From: Dyella tabacisoli
Lineage (GTDB): Bacteria; Pseudomonadota; Gammaproteobacteria; Xanthomonadales; Rhodanobacteraceae
DNA: 64,000 nt
Direction of reading: 5' to 3'
NCBI RefSeq assembly: GCF_003350925.1
Contig: NZ_KZ857179.1
Span: 196,848-260,847 of the forward strand
The notes beneath the pieces were generated by a model, which saw only the letters and a list, made by a program, of their open reading frames with translations, did not search any database and was not told where the DNA came from. This document shows, in pieces, positions 1-11,480 of the stretch. The translations under genes and the position numbers were made by a program. The stretch's first letter is position 1; each line of letters opens with the position of its first letter.

Positions 1-60
1 GCCGCCGAAGGCCAGTGGTGCGATGAAAAGCGGTGACTTGCCGAGTTGACGCCGTTGCAT
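1..60 (-). CDS. Aldo/keto reductase, N-terminal fragment (runs off the window)
   Basis: Only the first 20 codons are present, read leftwards from an ATG at 58-60. They encode MQRRQLGKSPLFIAPLAFGG, which matches the usual start of aldo/keto reductases: a first beta strand followed by the L-G-x-S ... P-L-x-F-G-G pattern near the NADPH pocket. A short AAGG lies about eight bases upstream of the ATG. The family reduces aldehydes and ketones with NADPH in the cytoplasm. The catalytic tetrad lies beyond the window edge, so activity cannot be judged. It is transcribed away from the LysR gene at 414, a common arrangement for a regulator and its target. Confidence 0.6.
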   Translation of the reverse strand, partial: MQRRQLGKSPLFIAPLAFGG

Positions 61-112
61 GGGGAGAACCTTTGGAAAGATCTCCAAGAATTGGTAGCGG
101 TTTGACCGGGAA

Positions 113-307
113 TCAAGTCGGCACGCAGGCCGTGGAGCATGTCGAATCCGCCGCCTTTGGGGCACGGGCGGACTTGCTTGGCAGCGGCTTGACTTGGCCA
201 CCGAGCGGCTTGCTTGGCGGCGTCTCGATCTCGCTCAAGCGATGGGCGAGATCGACATTGCTGATATGGCCATGCAGAAACAACAGGTCGGACCAAAGCG
301 AACTCAT
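113..307 (-). CDS. Small hypothetical protein (64 aa) upstream of the aldo/keto reductase
   Basis: A 64-codon frame starts at an ATG (305-307) preceded by a strong GGGAGGG ribosome binding site with good spacing, and ends 53 bases before the aldo/keto reductase start on the same strand. The first half reads like a folded segment (hydrophobic SLWSDLLFLHGHIS); the second half is basic and rich in Pro, Ser and Ala. I do not recognise a family. It could be a leader peptide or a small gene co-transcribed with the reductase and controlled by the divergent LysR protein. It could also be chance. The good ribosome binding site is the main argument for it. Confidence 0.35.
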   Translation of the reverse strand: MSSLWSDLLFLHGHISNVDLAHRLSEIETPPSKPLGGQVKPLPSKSARAPKAADSTCSTACVPT

Positions 308-413
308 GACACCCTCCCAAGAAACCTGCCCATTGGCAGGTGGCTCAAGATAGGCGGCTCGAAGGCCGCCAAAAAGCGATATATTTGCAAGTCAGACTTG
401 AAGGGGATTCAAG

Positions 414-1316
414 ATGGCACGTATTTCGCTGGATCTGTTGCAGCAGTTTGTACTGGCCGCGCGGCTGGGCAATCTGTCGCGTGCGGCCGAGCAGGCCAAC
501 CTGACGGTCAGTGCGCTCAGCCATCAGATACGTCAGCTTGAACAACGGGTCGAGCGCAAGCTGTTCGATCGTGGGCCGCGCGGCGTGCAGCTCACCGCGG
601 AAGGGCGCCGTCTGCAAGGGGCTGTAGCACATCATTTCGAGGGTATTGACCGCGCGCTTGCCAATTATCGCTGTCGCCGTGAAGAGGCGCTGACCATCAA
701 CACGCTGCCGAGTGTGATGTCCAGTTGGCTGGTGCCGCGATTGGCGCGCCTGGTGGCGGCTCATCCCGAGCTGGAGCTCAATCTGCAATCCAGTACGGGC
801 CTGGTCGATTTCGAGCGCGATCCAGTGGATGTCGCCATACGCTACGGGCGCGGTGTCTGGCCGGGCGTGGAAAGCGAAAAGCTGTTCGACGAATGGATCG
901 CGCCGGTAGTGGCGCCCGTCTTGCTGGAGCGCATGCGCGATACGGGCTGTGACGATGTCAGTGGGTGGCCCTTGCTTGGCGATCCCGGCGACCGTTGGCA
1001 CGATTGGTTCGCCGATATCGGCGGCAGTGCGCCGAATCGCTATGTGGCCAAGTTCGACACCACCGACGCACTGCAGCGCGCGGCATTGGAGGGTATGGGC
1101 GTGGCCCTGGGGCGCATGGTGATGGCCAGGCCGCTGATCGATGCGGGCTTGCTGCATGTGCTGGGCAAGCGCTATCAACATATTCCCGATGCGTATTACC
1201 TGGTGTATCCGGCGCGGTCTAAAGATCACGCGGGTCTGCGCATATTCCGCGATTGGATTCATGCCGAGGCCGTTCTATACGGCCAGTCGATGGCGCATAT
1301 GTCGGGGCGCCACTGA
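414..1316 (+). CDS. LysR-family transcriptional regulator (GcvA-like)
   Basis: 300 residues, the normal LTTR length. Residues 1-60 form the winged helix-turn-helix (LDLLQQFVLAARLGNLSRAA, then VSALSHQIRQLEQRVERKLF), followed by the linker helix and a two-lobed effector-binding domain from about residue 90. The segment LVDFERDPVDVAIRYGRGVWPGVESEKLF is typical of the GcvA/AmpR branch. It is divergent from the leftward aldo/keto reductase and small ORF, with about 106 bp between that small ORF's start and its own, and it precedes frmA on the same strand by 71 bp. LTTRs usually repress themselves and activate the divergent gene, so the reductase is the likelier target; a role at frmA is possible. 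The effector is unknown. Confidence 0.9.
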   Translation: MARISLDLLQQFVLAARLGNLSRAAEQANLTVSALSHQIRQLEQRVERKLFDRGPRGVQLTAEGRRLQGAVAHHFEGIDRALANYRCRREEALTINTLPSVMSSWLVPRLARLVAAHPELELNLQSSTGLVDFERDPVDVAIRYGRGVWPGVESEKLFDEWIAPVVAPVLLERMRDTGCDDVSGWPLLGDPGDRWHDWFADIGGSAPNRYVAKFDTTDALQRAALEGMGVALGRMVMARPLIDAGLLHVLGKRYQHIPDAYYLVYPARSKDHAGLRIFRDWIHAEAVLYGQSMAHMSGRH

Positions 1317-1333
1317 CGGCTTAGGTTTCGTAA

Positions 1334-2500
<1,167 letters not shown>

Positions 2501-2644
2501 TGACATGTCAAAGAGCGTATTTTGTGCGCTCCTGCAAGATTCGGCCAATTCGATAGAATGCCGTCTGCCGCTGGCCCTATCGCCAGCGGTGTTGTATCGA
2601 GTGCCTCATTCGTTTTTATGCCGGCAAGACCATAAGGAATTTCT

Positions 2645-3307
2645 ATGAACCGTACCGCCATCCTTGTCGACGGCGCTTTTTTTCTTGCCCGTTACCGCAA
2701 GGTCTGGGGTGATCGCGACGCCAACGACGCACGCACCGTCGCCAAGACGGTGTTCGGTATGGCGCTTGAGCATTTGAAAGCGGTAGACCGTCCGCGCGAA
2801 GCTCTCTACCGCATCTTTTTCTATGACTGCCCGCCGCTGGAGAAGAGTTTTACCAAGCCGATCAGCGGCGAGAGCATCGATTTCTCGCGCACTGGCTCGG
2901 CCGCGTTTCGTCGCGATTTGCACGATCAGTTGCGTCGCCAGCGCAAGATGGCCTTGCGGCTAGGCCGGTTGGCCGAGCGCGGCGAATGGCAGCTCAAGCG
3001 TCATGCTTATCAGCAATTGCGCGATGGCGCCCTGATGTGGGACGAGCTGGGCGACGAGCACTTCGAGCCCGATATGCGCCAGACCCAGGTCGATATGAAG
3101 ATCGGTATCGATATCGCCGCGCTTACCTATAAAAAGCTGGTCGATCAAATCATCTTGATCGCTGGTGATGCCGATTTCATTCCAGCGGCCAAGCTGGCGC
3201 GCTACGAGGGTATCGACTTCATTCTGGACCCGATGTGGCAAGGCATTGCGCCCGATCTGCATGAGCATATCGACGGCTTGCAATCGGTCTGCCCGCGGCC
3301 GTTCTGA
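2645..3307 (+). CDS. NYN-domain (PIN-like) predicted RNase, LabA/DUF88 type
   Basis: 220 residues with a NYN/PIN-like fold. The acidic residues expected to hold Mg2+ are Asp9 (ILVDGAFF), Asp150/Asp156 (QVDMKIGIDIAAL) and Asp175/Asp177 (LIAGDADFIPA). The basic centre (about 98-125) could contact RNA. NYN proteins are predicted single-strand RNA nucleases, and few of this subgroup have known substrates. The gene stands alone with its own ribosome binding site (AAGGAA before the ATG) and 144 bp of upstream space. No antitoxin-like partner is adjacent, so a toxin role is not supported. Confidence 0.85.
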   Translation: MNRTAILVDGAFFLARYRKVWGDRDANDARTVAKTVFGMALEHLKAVDRPREALYRIFFYDCPPLEKSFTKPISGESIDFSRTGSAAFRRDLHDQLRRQRKMALRLGRLAERGEWQLKRHAYQQLRDGALMWDELGDEHFEPDMRQTQVDMKIGIDIAALTYKKLVDQIILIAGDADFIPAAKLARYEGIDFILDPMWQGIAPDLHEHIDGLQSVCPRPF

Positions 3308-3365
3308 TGCGTGCTAGCCTGCCGAAAAATAGTGATTCCCCTGTGCTGCATATAAGGAGTTGTCG

Positions 3366-4235
3366 ATGAAAAGCCATGTCACCCTAGGATTGGCCGTGCT
3401 GTTGCTGGCCGCATGCAGCGGAACCTCCACCCCGGTCAATGCCCAGGATCAGCCGGCCGGCGAGCTGGTGCCGCCCACCAGCGCCAAAGATTTCACCGCC
3501 TCGCAGCTCGATGCCGTGCTGGCCGGTGACTGGCGCTCGGCGCAAAACCGCGCCCGCGACGTCTACCGCCACCCCAAGGCCACCTTGCAGTTCTTTGGTA
3601 TCCGGCCGGATCAGACGGTGATCGAGATCACCCCAGGCGCCGGTTGGTACAGTGAAATTCTTGCGCCGCTGTTGCGCGACAACGGCCAATACATCGTCGC
3701 GGTGAAGAAATCGACAGGCGAGGGGGCAGGCAAAGATCTGCACCAGAAATTCGCTGCCGACCCGGCGCATTACGGCAAGGCCAGTTTTATCGAATTCGAC
3801 CCCAAGGCGCCGGTATTCGGTGCGCCCGGTTCGGCCGATGTGGTGTTGACCTTCCGCAACGTACACAACTGGGTCATGGCCGATACCGCGCCGGCGATGT
3901 TCAAGGCGTTCTATGCGGCGCTGCGGCCCGGCGGCGTGCTTGGCGTCGTCGACCATCGCGCGGCCGACAAAGCCACGCTGGAAACCGTCAAACAGAGTGG
4001 CTACCTGCCCACCGCTTATGTGGTCAAGCTGGCTACGGACGCCGGCTTCAAGCTGGACGACGATAGCGAAATCAATGCCAATCCGAAGGACACCAAGGAT
4101 TACCCCAAAGGGGTGTGGACCTTGCCGCCGACATTCACCCTGGGTGAGCAGGACAAGGCGAAGTACCAGGCCATCGGCGAGTCCGACCGCATGACGCTGC
4201 GCTTCGTCAAGCCAGCGGCGCCGGCGGCTCACTGA
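3366..4235 (+). CDS. Predicted exported lipoprotein with class I SAM methyltransferase fold
   Basis: The ATG at 3366 is chosen because AAGGAG lies seven bases upstream and it opens a proper lipoprotein signal: [19 protein letters not shown], lipobox LAAC with acylated Cys17. A TTG six bases upstream is possible but poorer. The mature part carries a SAM-binding motif I ([19 protein letters not shown]), a later acidic motif and the segment [13 protein letters not shown], as in the COG4798 'predicted methyltransferase' group. A methyltransferase fold outside the cytoplasm is odd because SAM is cytoplasmic; these proteins may not be methyltransferases in practice. The gene ends 20 bp before rluE. 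Confidence 0.8.
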   Translation: MKSHVTLGLAVLLLAACSGTSTPVNAQDQPAGELVPPTSAKDFTASQLDAVLAGDWRSAQNRARDVYRHPKATLQFFGIRPDQTVIEITPGAGWYSEILAPLLRDNGQYIVAVKKSTGEGAGKDLHQKFAADPAHYGKASFIEFDPKAPVFGAPGSADVVLTFRNVHNWVMADTAPAMFKAFYAALRPGGVLGVVDHRAADKATLETVKQSGYLPTAYVVKLATDAGFKLDDDSEINANPKDTKDYPKGVWTLPPTFTLGEQDKAKYQAIGESDRMTLRFVKPAAPAAH

Positions 4236-4254
4236 TTTAGCCGCCACGCACGCC

Positions 4255-4788
4255 ATGCTGATTGCGCTCAACAAGCCGTATGGCGTGCTTTGTCAATTCA
4301 CCGATGCCGATGGCCGGCGTACCCTGGCCGAATTCGTCAAGCAAAAAGACGTCTATCCGGCCGGGCGGCTCGACCACGACAGCGAAGGCCTGCTGCTGCT
4401 TACCGACGACGGCACGCTTGCGCACAGGCTTACCGATCCGCGCCATAAACAGCCCAAGACCTATCTCGTGCAAGTCGAGGGCGAAGTCAGCGACGAAGCC
4501 GTCGCCGCGTTGCGCCGTGGCGTGATGCTGAAAGACGGCCTGACCTTGCCGGCCGGGGTCGAGCATGCGGGCGAGCCCGATGGGCTATGGCCGCGCGATC
4601 CGCCGGTGCGTTTTCGTAAGAGCATACCCACGAGCTGGCTTAGCATCACCCTGCGCGAAGGCCGCAATCGGCAGGTGCGGCGGATGACCGCCGCAGTCGG
4701 TTTTCCCACCTTGCGTTTGATCCGCATGCGTATTGGCGGCTATGCGCTGGATGGCCTGGCACCGGGCGAAACGCGCGTGGTGGCGTAG
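4255..4788 (+). CDS. rluE: 23S rRNA pseudouridine synthase RluE type
   Basis: 177 residues, matching RluE-type RsuA-family synthases without an N-terminal S4 domain. The catalytic motif is [14 protein letters not shown] with nucleophilic Asp40. The conserved C-terminal signature [24 protein letters not shown] is present. The enzyme isomerises one uridine in domain V of 23S rRNA (U2457 in E. coli). The first codons ([16 protein letters not shown]) match the core beta strand, so the start looks right. It converges with tatD, with only three bases between the stop codons. Confidence 0.88.
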   Translation: MLIALNKPYGVLCQFTDADGRRTLAEFVKQKDVYPAGRLDHDSEGLLLLTDDGTLAHRLTDPRHKQPKTYLVQVEGEVSDEAVAALRRGVMLKDGLTLPAGVEHAGEPDGLWPRDPPVRFRKSIPTSWLSITLREGRNRQVRRMTAAVGFPTLRLIRMRIGGYALDGLAPGETRVVA

Positions 4789-4791
4789 CTA

Positions 4792-5580
4792 TTACGTCAG
4801 TCCGAAGAACGCCTGCGCCGTGGCCGTGCTGTTGGCGGCAGTCACTTCAGCGGGCTCGCCACGATCACGCGCAATCTCCTCGCAAATATGCCGCAGATAC
4901 ATCGGCTCGTTGCGCCGGTGTGCGGGATGCGGCCGCACGGTGCGCGGCAGCAAATAAGGTGCATCGGTCTCGATCATCAGACGATCGGCGGGAATCTCGC
5001 GCACCAGTTCGCGCAGATGGGTGCCACGGCGCTCATCGCAGATCCAGCCGGTGATGCCGATATGGCAATCCAGGGCGAGATAATCGCGCAGCGCTTCGCC
5101 GGTGTCGGTAAAGCAGTGCACCACAGCGGCCGGCACCTTGTCGCGATAGCGGCGCAACAAGGCGATGAAATCGTCGTGCGCATCGCGTTGATGAAGAAAG
5201 AGTGGCTTCTGCACCTCGACAGCCATCTGCAATTGGCGCTCGAACACCGCAAGCTGCACCTCGCGCGGTGAGTAATTGCGGTTGTAATCCAGCCCTGTTT
5301 CACCGACCGCACGCACTTCGGGCTGTGCTGCCAGCTCGCGCAGCAAGGTGTCGGTAGCGTCGTCGTAGTCGATTGCGTGGTGCGGGTGCACACCTGCCGT
5401 GGCATACAACTCGCCGGGGTGGCGTCGCGCCAGTTCAAGCGCATGCCGGCTGCCGTCGCGCGATGCGCCGGTGACGATCATCCGGGTCACTCCGTGCGCA
5501 TGCGCCCGTTGCAACACCGCATCGAGATCGTGATGAAACGATTCGTGCGTGAGGTTGGCGCCGATGTCGAGCAGATCCAT
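4792..5580 (-). CDS. tatD: TatD metal-dependent deoxyribonuclease
   Basis: 262 residues. The N-terminus LLDIGANLTHESFHHD matches true TatD, whose first metal motif is degenerate, unlike paralogues YcfH and YjjV, which have D-x-H-x-H. Other conserved blocks are TAGVHPHHA, GETGLDYNRNYS, PLFLHQRDAH, VVHCFTD, GITGWICDERRG and IETDAPYLLPR, the last carrying the catalytic Asp. The TIM-barrel enzyme is a 3'-5' exonuclease linked to DNA repair under oxidative stress; in E. coli it sits with tatABC, but no tat genes are here. It is monocistronic and convergent with rluE. Confidence 0.92.
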   Translation of the reverse strand: MDLLDIGANLTHESFHHDLDAVLQRAHAHGVTRMIVTGASRDGSRHALELARRHPGELYATAGVHPHHAIDYDDATDTLLRELAAQPEVRAVGETGLDYNRNYSPREVQLAVFERQLQMAVEVQKPLFLHQRDAHDDFIALLRRYRDKVPAAVVHCFTDTGEALRDYLALDCHIGITGWICDERRGTHLRELVREIPADRLMIETDAPYLLPRTVRPHPAHRRNEPMYLRHICEEIARDRGEPAEVTAANSTATAQAFFGLT

Positions 5581-5738
5581 GGAGTGGCTGGCCTACAAAA
5601 GGCGGCATTGTCCCAGACCGCAGGCCTTGAGCACACAAGGTATCGAGGCTATGGGCTAGAGGGGCTGGCCAATAAAGCCGGCTTTCATGCTTGTGTGAGT
5701 ACGGGCTTGAAGTAATTTCTTGCGGGATCGTGCGGATT

Positions 5739-5999
5739 GCGCGAAAGTTATCGCGCTTTCAGTCTTGATGAGGGCGGATATAAGCAAGTGCTATCCGTCA
5801 TGGCTACCGGTGGGGGACAACCGGTCGCCAGCCGTCTGCCCGGACATCCTTGGATGGGTTGTCCGTGTTGTGTGAAACCACTGAGGGCCTTAAGGACGAG
5901 GCAGCCTGCGACAGCACGGGGGGACGCTGTCAGGGGTTGGTCGTTGAACGGGATATCGCAAAACACCTCATTACATCCATGTTTTTTGAGGGGATATAA
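5739..5999 (+). promoter_or_regulatory. Hairpin-rich 5' leader of the subtilase gene
   Basis: The 419-base gap between tatD and the protease has no plausible gene but contains four consecutive stem-loops in its second part. GCGCGA/TCGCGC spans 5739-5756 and is followed by TTT. ACCGGT/ACCGGT spans 5806-5825. CGGACA/TGTCCG spans 5841-5865. GACAGC/GCTGTC lies within 5905-5934 and is extended by CCT/AGG. A GAGGGG ribosome binding site precedes the ATG at 6000. The first hairpin may terminate upstream transcripts; the others suggest a structured mRNA leader. I compared it with the c-di-GMP-I riboswitch pattern and see no match to its conserved bases. Confidence 0.4.
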
Positions 6000-7628
6000 A
6001 TGACATCGCATGTGCAAGTGAAACTACTCGCTGCATCTTTGCTGCTGGCCTTTTCGGCATCTGCCGCCGCCAGTGAATTTTCTACCTCCGCGCCACCGAC
6101 GTTGGCGAGCAATTACGATGTAAGCCCGTTGCAAAACGATCAAACCTATAGCGGCTTCATCGTCACTTACAAAAAAGGCAGTACCGAGCACAGCAATGCG
6201 GGGGCGGCTGTGCAGAACGTCGGCGTGGCGGTGAGCCGCGCCAGGCTGGCGATAGCCGGCGGCATGGCATCGCTCAATGCGGCATCGGGCAAGGCCATTG
6301 GTGTTCATTACGGCCGCAAGCTTGCTGCCGGTGCCGACCTGGTACGCACGGCGCGCCCGTTATCGGCGGTGGAGGCCTCGACCCTCATCAAACAGATTGC
6401 CGCCGATCCGGCGGTGGCCTTTGTCGAGCCCGAGTACATGCTGCAAGCGGTGGACGTCGTGGCACCGGCGGCAGCCGCCACGTTCACGACACCCGACGAT
6501 ACGTATTACGCCCGATACCAATGGGATTATCTCGCGGCCGCCGGCGCCAATTTCTTTGACAGCAGTCTCAACGCCAATGTGGCCAACTGGGGCGGCGCCA
6601 ATATCCAGAATGCGTGGAGCTTGGCCGACGGCAGTGGTGTGGTTATCGCCAGTCTGGATACCGGTGTCACCCAGCATCCCGATCTGAATCTCGGCCTGGC
6701 CGATGCCGGCTATGACTTCATTTCCACGGCGGCGGTGTCGGGACGCGCCACCGATGGCCGTGTTTCCGGCGGTTGGGATACCGGCGACTGGACTACGGCG
6801 GGGCAGTGCAGCAGCACCTCGACCGCCAAGAACAGCAGTTGGCACGGTACCCATGTATTCGGCACGGCAGGCGGCGAGATCACCAACAACACGACCGGCA
6901 TGGCGGGTACGGCCTTCAATGCGCAGGTTGTACCGGTGCGTGTGCTCGGTCATTGCGGCGGCTCCAATGCCGATATCGCCGATGCCATTACCTGGGCCTC
7001 GGGTGGCACGGTGGCGGGCGTGCCGGCCAATGCGCATCCGGCGAAGATCATCAGCATGAGCCTGGGCGGTTCGGGTGCATGTGCGTCGACCAGTGTGCTG
7101 GGTACGGCGATTACCGGTGCGATCGGCCGTGGCGCGGCGGTGATCGTGGCTGCCGGTAATAGCAACGCCAACGTGTCCAACTTCTCGCCGGCAAGCTGCT
7201 CGGGCGTGGTTGCCGTAGCCGCCACCGGCATTACCAGCCGGCGCGCGTACTACTCCAACTACGGCAAAGGCATCACGCTCGCCGCACCGGGCGGCGGCGT
7301 GTATCAGAACGATGGCTCCAGCGGCACCCAGACCAACTCCGGCTTTATCTGGTCGACTATCAATGCCGGTACCACCACGCCGACCACCGCGACTTATGGC
7401 GGCATGGCCGGTACTTCGCAGGCCACACCGCACGTGGCCGGTGTCGTCGCCTTGATGCAGAGTTATCGCCTGGCCCTGGGCAAGGCGTTGCTGACATCGG
7501 CACAAGTGACTTCAGTGCTGAAGTCCACGGCCGCCGCACCGCATGTGGCCGCCGGCACCACCAAGCCTATCGGCGCGGGCATTCTCGATGCCTATAAAGC
7601 CGTGCAGACGGCAGGCACCCAGCCTTGA
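6000..7628 (+). CDS. Secreted subtilisin-like serine protease (peptidase S8)
   Basis: 542 residues. A Sec signal peptide (about 1-25) ends at SASAAASE. An inhibitor-I9-like propeptide spans about 45-150, with FIVTYKKG and AFVEPEYMLQA near its ends. The S8 domain carries Asp220 (VVIASLDTGVTQHPDLN), His282 (SSWHGTHVFGTAGG) and Ser473 (GGMAGTSQATPHVAG), with the oxyanion-hole Asn387 in VAAGNSN. There is no C-terminal P-domain or extra repeat. Related proteases of Xanthomonadales are secreted by the type II system, and the T2SS operon starts 268 bp downstream on the same strand, so this is a plausible substrate. The long structured leader suggests post-transcriptional control. Confidence 0.93.
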   Translation: MTSHVQVKLLAASLLLAFSASAAASEFSTSAPPTLASNYDVSPLQNDQTYSGFIVTYKKGSTEHSNAGAAVQNVGVAVSRARLAIAGGMASLNAASGKAIGVHYGRKLAAGADLVRTARPLSAVEASTLIKQIAADPAVAFVEPEYMLQAVDVVAPAAAATFTTPDDTYYARYQWDYLAAAGANFFDSSLNANVANWGGANIQNAWSLADGSGVVIASLDTGVTQHPDLNLGLADAGYDFISTAAVSGRATDGRVSGGWDTGDWTTAGQCSSTSTAKNSSWHGTHVFGTAGGEITNNTTGMAGTAFNAQVVPVRVLGHCGGSNADIADAITWASGGTVAGVPANAHPAKIISMSLGGSGACASTSVLGTAITGAIGRGAAVIVAAGNSNANVSNFSPASCSGVVAVAATGITSRRAYYSNYGKGITLAAPGGGVYQNDGSSGTQTNSGFIWSTINAGTTTPTTATYGGMAGTSQATPHVAGVVALMQSYRLALGKALLTSAQVTSVLKSTAAAPHVAAGTTKPIGAGILDAYKAVQTAGTQP

Positions 7629-7636
7629 TGTAAGAC

Positions 7637-7664
7637 ACCCTCCCCTGCGCTTGCGGGGGAGGGT
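7637..7664. terminator. REP-like stem-loop after the protease gene
   Basis: ACCCTCCCC at 7637-7645 pairs perfectly with GGGGAGGGT at 7656-7664 around a GC-rich loop, eight bases after the stop codon. There is no T-run. The same CCCTCCCC/GGGGAGGG core recurs at about nine other intergenic sites in the window, so it is a member of a REP-like family that may act as a 3' stabiliser or weak terminator. Confidence 0.5.
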
Positions 7665-7895
7665 TGGCGGTAGGGTAAGCGCCGCTGCGAAACGTTAGCT
7701 TCTCATCTGGCTGTAGCTTGGCCAGCAGTCCGCTGGGCAAATTCCTGCGACATGCATGACAGCGTTCGTGACGAATTCGTGATGAACGCACGCGCAAAGT
7801 TCGACAAATATGCTGCCTATGGCTGTTCCTATGTCATGGAAGCGATGCATGATGCGTCGTGGACATGGGTCCGCATCTGGATGTGAGGTAGTGGC

Positions 7896-9629
<1,734 letters not shown>

Positions 9630-9722
9630 AGACACGGAGCGGAGCGTCGACAGTCGGATATCGAACACGGGTAGCGCAGCAGTCGAGATCGCCGGCCTTT
9701 TCCTGCGTTCGGGGCCCGCGCC

Positions 9723-10940
9723 ATGAGCCAGTTCCGCTATCGCGCCGTCAGTGATGCCGGCGAAATGCTGCAGGGGCAGATGGAGGCTTCCAGTGTCGAG
9801 GAGGTCATCAGTCGCCTGCAGGACCAAGGCCACACGCCGCTCGACGCACAGCCAGCCGATGCCGAAAGTGGCGGCAGCGGGCTTGCAGGGTTGTTCAAGC
9901 GAGGCCCGTTCACCGGTGATGAGCTGGCGCAGTTCACCCATCAGCTCGCCACCTTGCTCGGTGCGGGCCAGCCGTTGGATCGCGCGCTCGGCATTTTGCT
10001 CGAGCTGCCCGAGGGCGAGCGCGCCAAGAAGCTGGTCGAGCGGGTGCGCGACCGCGTGCGCGGCGGTACGCCGCTGTCGCAGGCCTTGGACGAGGAACAC
10101 GGTGTTTTCCCCAAGCTCTACATCAGCCTGGTGCGCGCGGGCGAGGCGGGCGGTTCGCTCGAAGATACCTTGCGCCGGCTGGCCGATTATCTGGAGCGCG
10201 CGCAGCAATTGCGCGGCAGCATCGTCAATGCGCTGATCTATCCGGCCTTTCTGATGGTCGGCGTGCTTGGCTCGCTGGTGCTGTTGCTGGCCTATGTGGT
10301 GCCGCAGTTCGTGCCGATCTTTGAAGACATGCAGGTGCCGATTCCGCTGATTACCCAGATCGTGCTGGCCATCGGCAATACCTTGCAAGCCTGGTGGTGG
10401 CTGATTTTGCTGGTACTGGTCGGTGGTATCGCCTTTTGGCGGGCTCGCTTACGCGACCCGGCTGCCCGGCTGGCCTGGCATGGCAAGTTGCTGACCATGC
10501 GCATGGTCGGTCCCTTGCTGCTGAAAGTCGAAACCGCGCGCATCGCGCGCACGCTCGGCACCTTGCTGAAAAACGGCGTGCCGCTGCTTTCGGCCATAGG
10601 CATCTCGCGCCAGGTCACGTCCAACCGTGCGCTTGACGCAGCACTCGAACAAGCTGCGGAACAGGTGAAGGGTGGCGGTGGTCTAAGCCTGGCTTTGGCG
10701 CAATCTCAGCGGTTTCCAAGACTGGCCCTGCAAATGGTGCAAGTGGGCGAGGAGGCCGGCCAGCTCGATACCATGCTGCTAAAGGTCGCCGACACTTTCG
10801 ATATTGAATCCAAGCGCTCGATCGACCGTCTGCTTGCTGCCCTGGTGCCGGCCTTGACCATCGTGATGACCGTGATGGTGGCGATCATCATGGCTGCCAT
10901 CTTGCTGCCGCTGCTCAGTCTTACTAGCAATATTCAATGA
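9723..10940 (+). CDS. gspF: Type II secretion inner-membrane platform protein GspF
   Basis: 405 residues with the GspF layout: a cytoplasmic start (FRYRAVSDAGEMLQGQMEASS), two T2SSF domains (about 70-190 and 275-395) and three membrane spans near 170-195, 220-240 and 375-400. Conserved pieces include TGDELAQFTHQLATLLGAG, ISLVRAGEAGGSLE and MVQVGEEAGQLD. GspF anchors GspE, L and M and is thought to feed pseudopilins into the growing pseudopilus. The 93-bp gap after gspE has no recognisable signal. gspG follows 18 bp later. Confidence 0.95.
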   Translation: MSQFRYRAVSDAGEMLQGQMEASSVEEVISRLQDQGHTPLDAQPADAESGGSGLAGLFKRGPFTGDELAQFTHQLATLLGAGQPLDRALGILLELPEGERAKKLVERVRDRVRGGTPLSQALDEEHGVFPKLYISLVRAGEAGGSLEDTLRRLADYLERAQQLRGSIVNALIYPAFLMVGVLGSLVLLLAYVVPQFVPIFEDMQVPIPLITQIVLAIGNTLQAWWWLILLVLVGGIAFWRARLRDPAARLAWHGKLLTMRMVGPLLLKVETARIARTLGTLLKNGVPLLSAIGISRQVTSNRALDAALEQAAEQVKGGGGLSLALAQSQRFPRLALQMVQVGEEAGQLDTMLLKVADTFDIESKRSIDRLLAALVPALTIVMTVMVAIIMAAILLPLLSLTSNIQ

Positions 10941-10958
10941 TTACATCGGAGGAATGAG

Positions 10959-11480
10959 ATGACTATGTGGATGATGAAGCGGGCACAGGAAACAGAGAGC
11001 AGGGAACAGGGAAGCGCCGCAAGCTCAAGCGTTACCGTGCCTATCCGTTCCCCGTTCCCCATTTCCCGTTCCCCGCGCGCAAAGCGCGCTATGGGCTTCA
11101 CCTTGCTGGAAATGCTCGCCGTGATCGTGCTGATCGGCATCATCGGCGCCGTGGTGGTGACCCAGGTCGGCAAGAATGTGGACAAGGGCAAATATGGTGC
11201 GGGCAAGGCGCAGTTGACCACGCTGTCGCAGAAAATCGAAAACTACGCGCTGGATAACGGCGCGCCGCCGGCGCAACTGCAAGACCTTATGGTCAAGCCG
11301 GCCACTGCGCGCAATTGGCAAGGTCCGTATGCGAAAGAGTCCGAGCTGAAAGATCCGTGGGGCCACCCCTTCGGCTACAAATATCCGGGCGACCACGGCA
11401 GCTTCGATTTGATTTTCTATGGTCAGGACGGCCAGCCCGGCGGTGAAGGCTATAGCGCCGACGTCGGTAACTGGCAATGA
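10959..11480 (+). CDS. gspG: Major pseudopilin GspG with an unusually long leader
   Basis: 173 residues. The prepilin peptidase site is RAMG|FTLLEMLAVIVLIG, with cleavage after residue 46 and Glu+5 present. The mature domain has the GspG calcium-loop region and the C-terminal block DPWGHPFGYKYPGDHGSFDL. Usual GspG leaders have 6-12 residues; here 46 codons lie between the ATG (well placed after CGGAGGA) and the cleavage site, and most are encoded by a degenerate heptamer inverted repeat (10981-11075). The charged n-region RSPRAKRAMG just before the site looks normal. There is no convincing internal start, so the long leader is probably translated. The stop overlaps gspH as ATGA. Confidence 0.93.
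   Translation: MTMWMMKRAQETESREQGSAASSSVTVPIRSPFPISRSPRAKRAMGFTLLEMLAVIVLIGIIGAVVVTQVGKNVDKGKYGAGKAQLTTLSQKIENYALDNGAPPAQLQDLMVKPATARNWQGPYAKESELKDPWGHPFGYKYPGDHGSFDLIFYGQDGQPGGEGYSADVGNWQ
10981..11075. repeat. Heptamer inverted repeat inside gspG
   Basis: A purine arm of degenerate GGGAACA units (about 10985-11013) faces a pyrimidine arm of CCGTTCC-type heptamers (about 11045-11075), with about 30 bases between. The arms can pair as a long hairpin. It lies in the leader-coding part of gspG, and gspH, gspI and gspJ carry the same architecture at the same place. Confidence 0.7.

Noticed and set aside
345-1262. Long antisense open frame opposite the first LysR gene (also 6360-7505, 16393-17778, 14721-15803, 32562-34211 and others)
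   Set aside because: They are mirror frames of well-supported genes in high-GC DNA, with no domain, signal or ribosome binding site.
5739-5999. c-di-GMP (GEMM) or other known riboswitch
   Set aside because: Hairpins are present, but I could not match the conserved bases of any known aptamer by eye.
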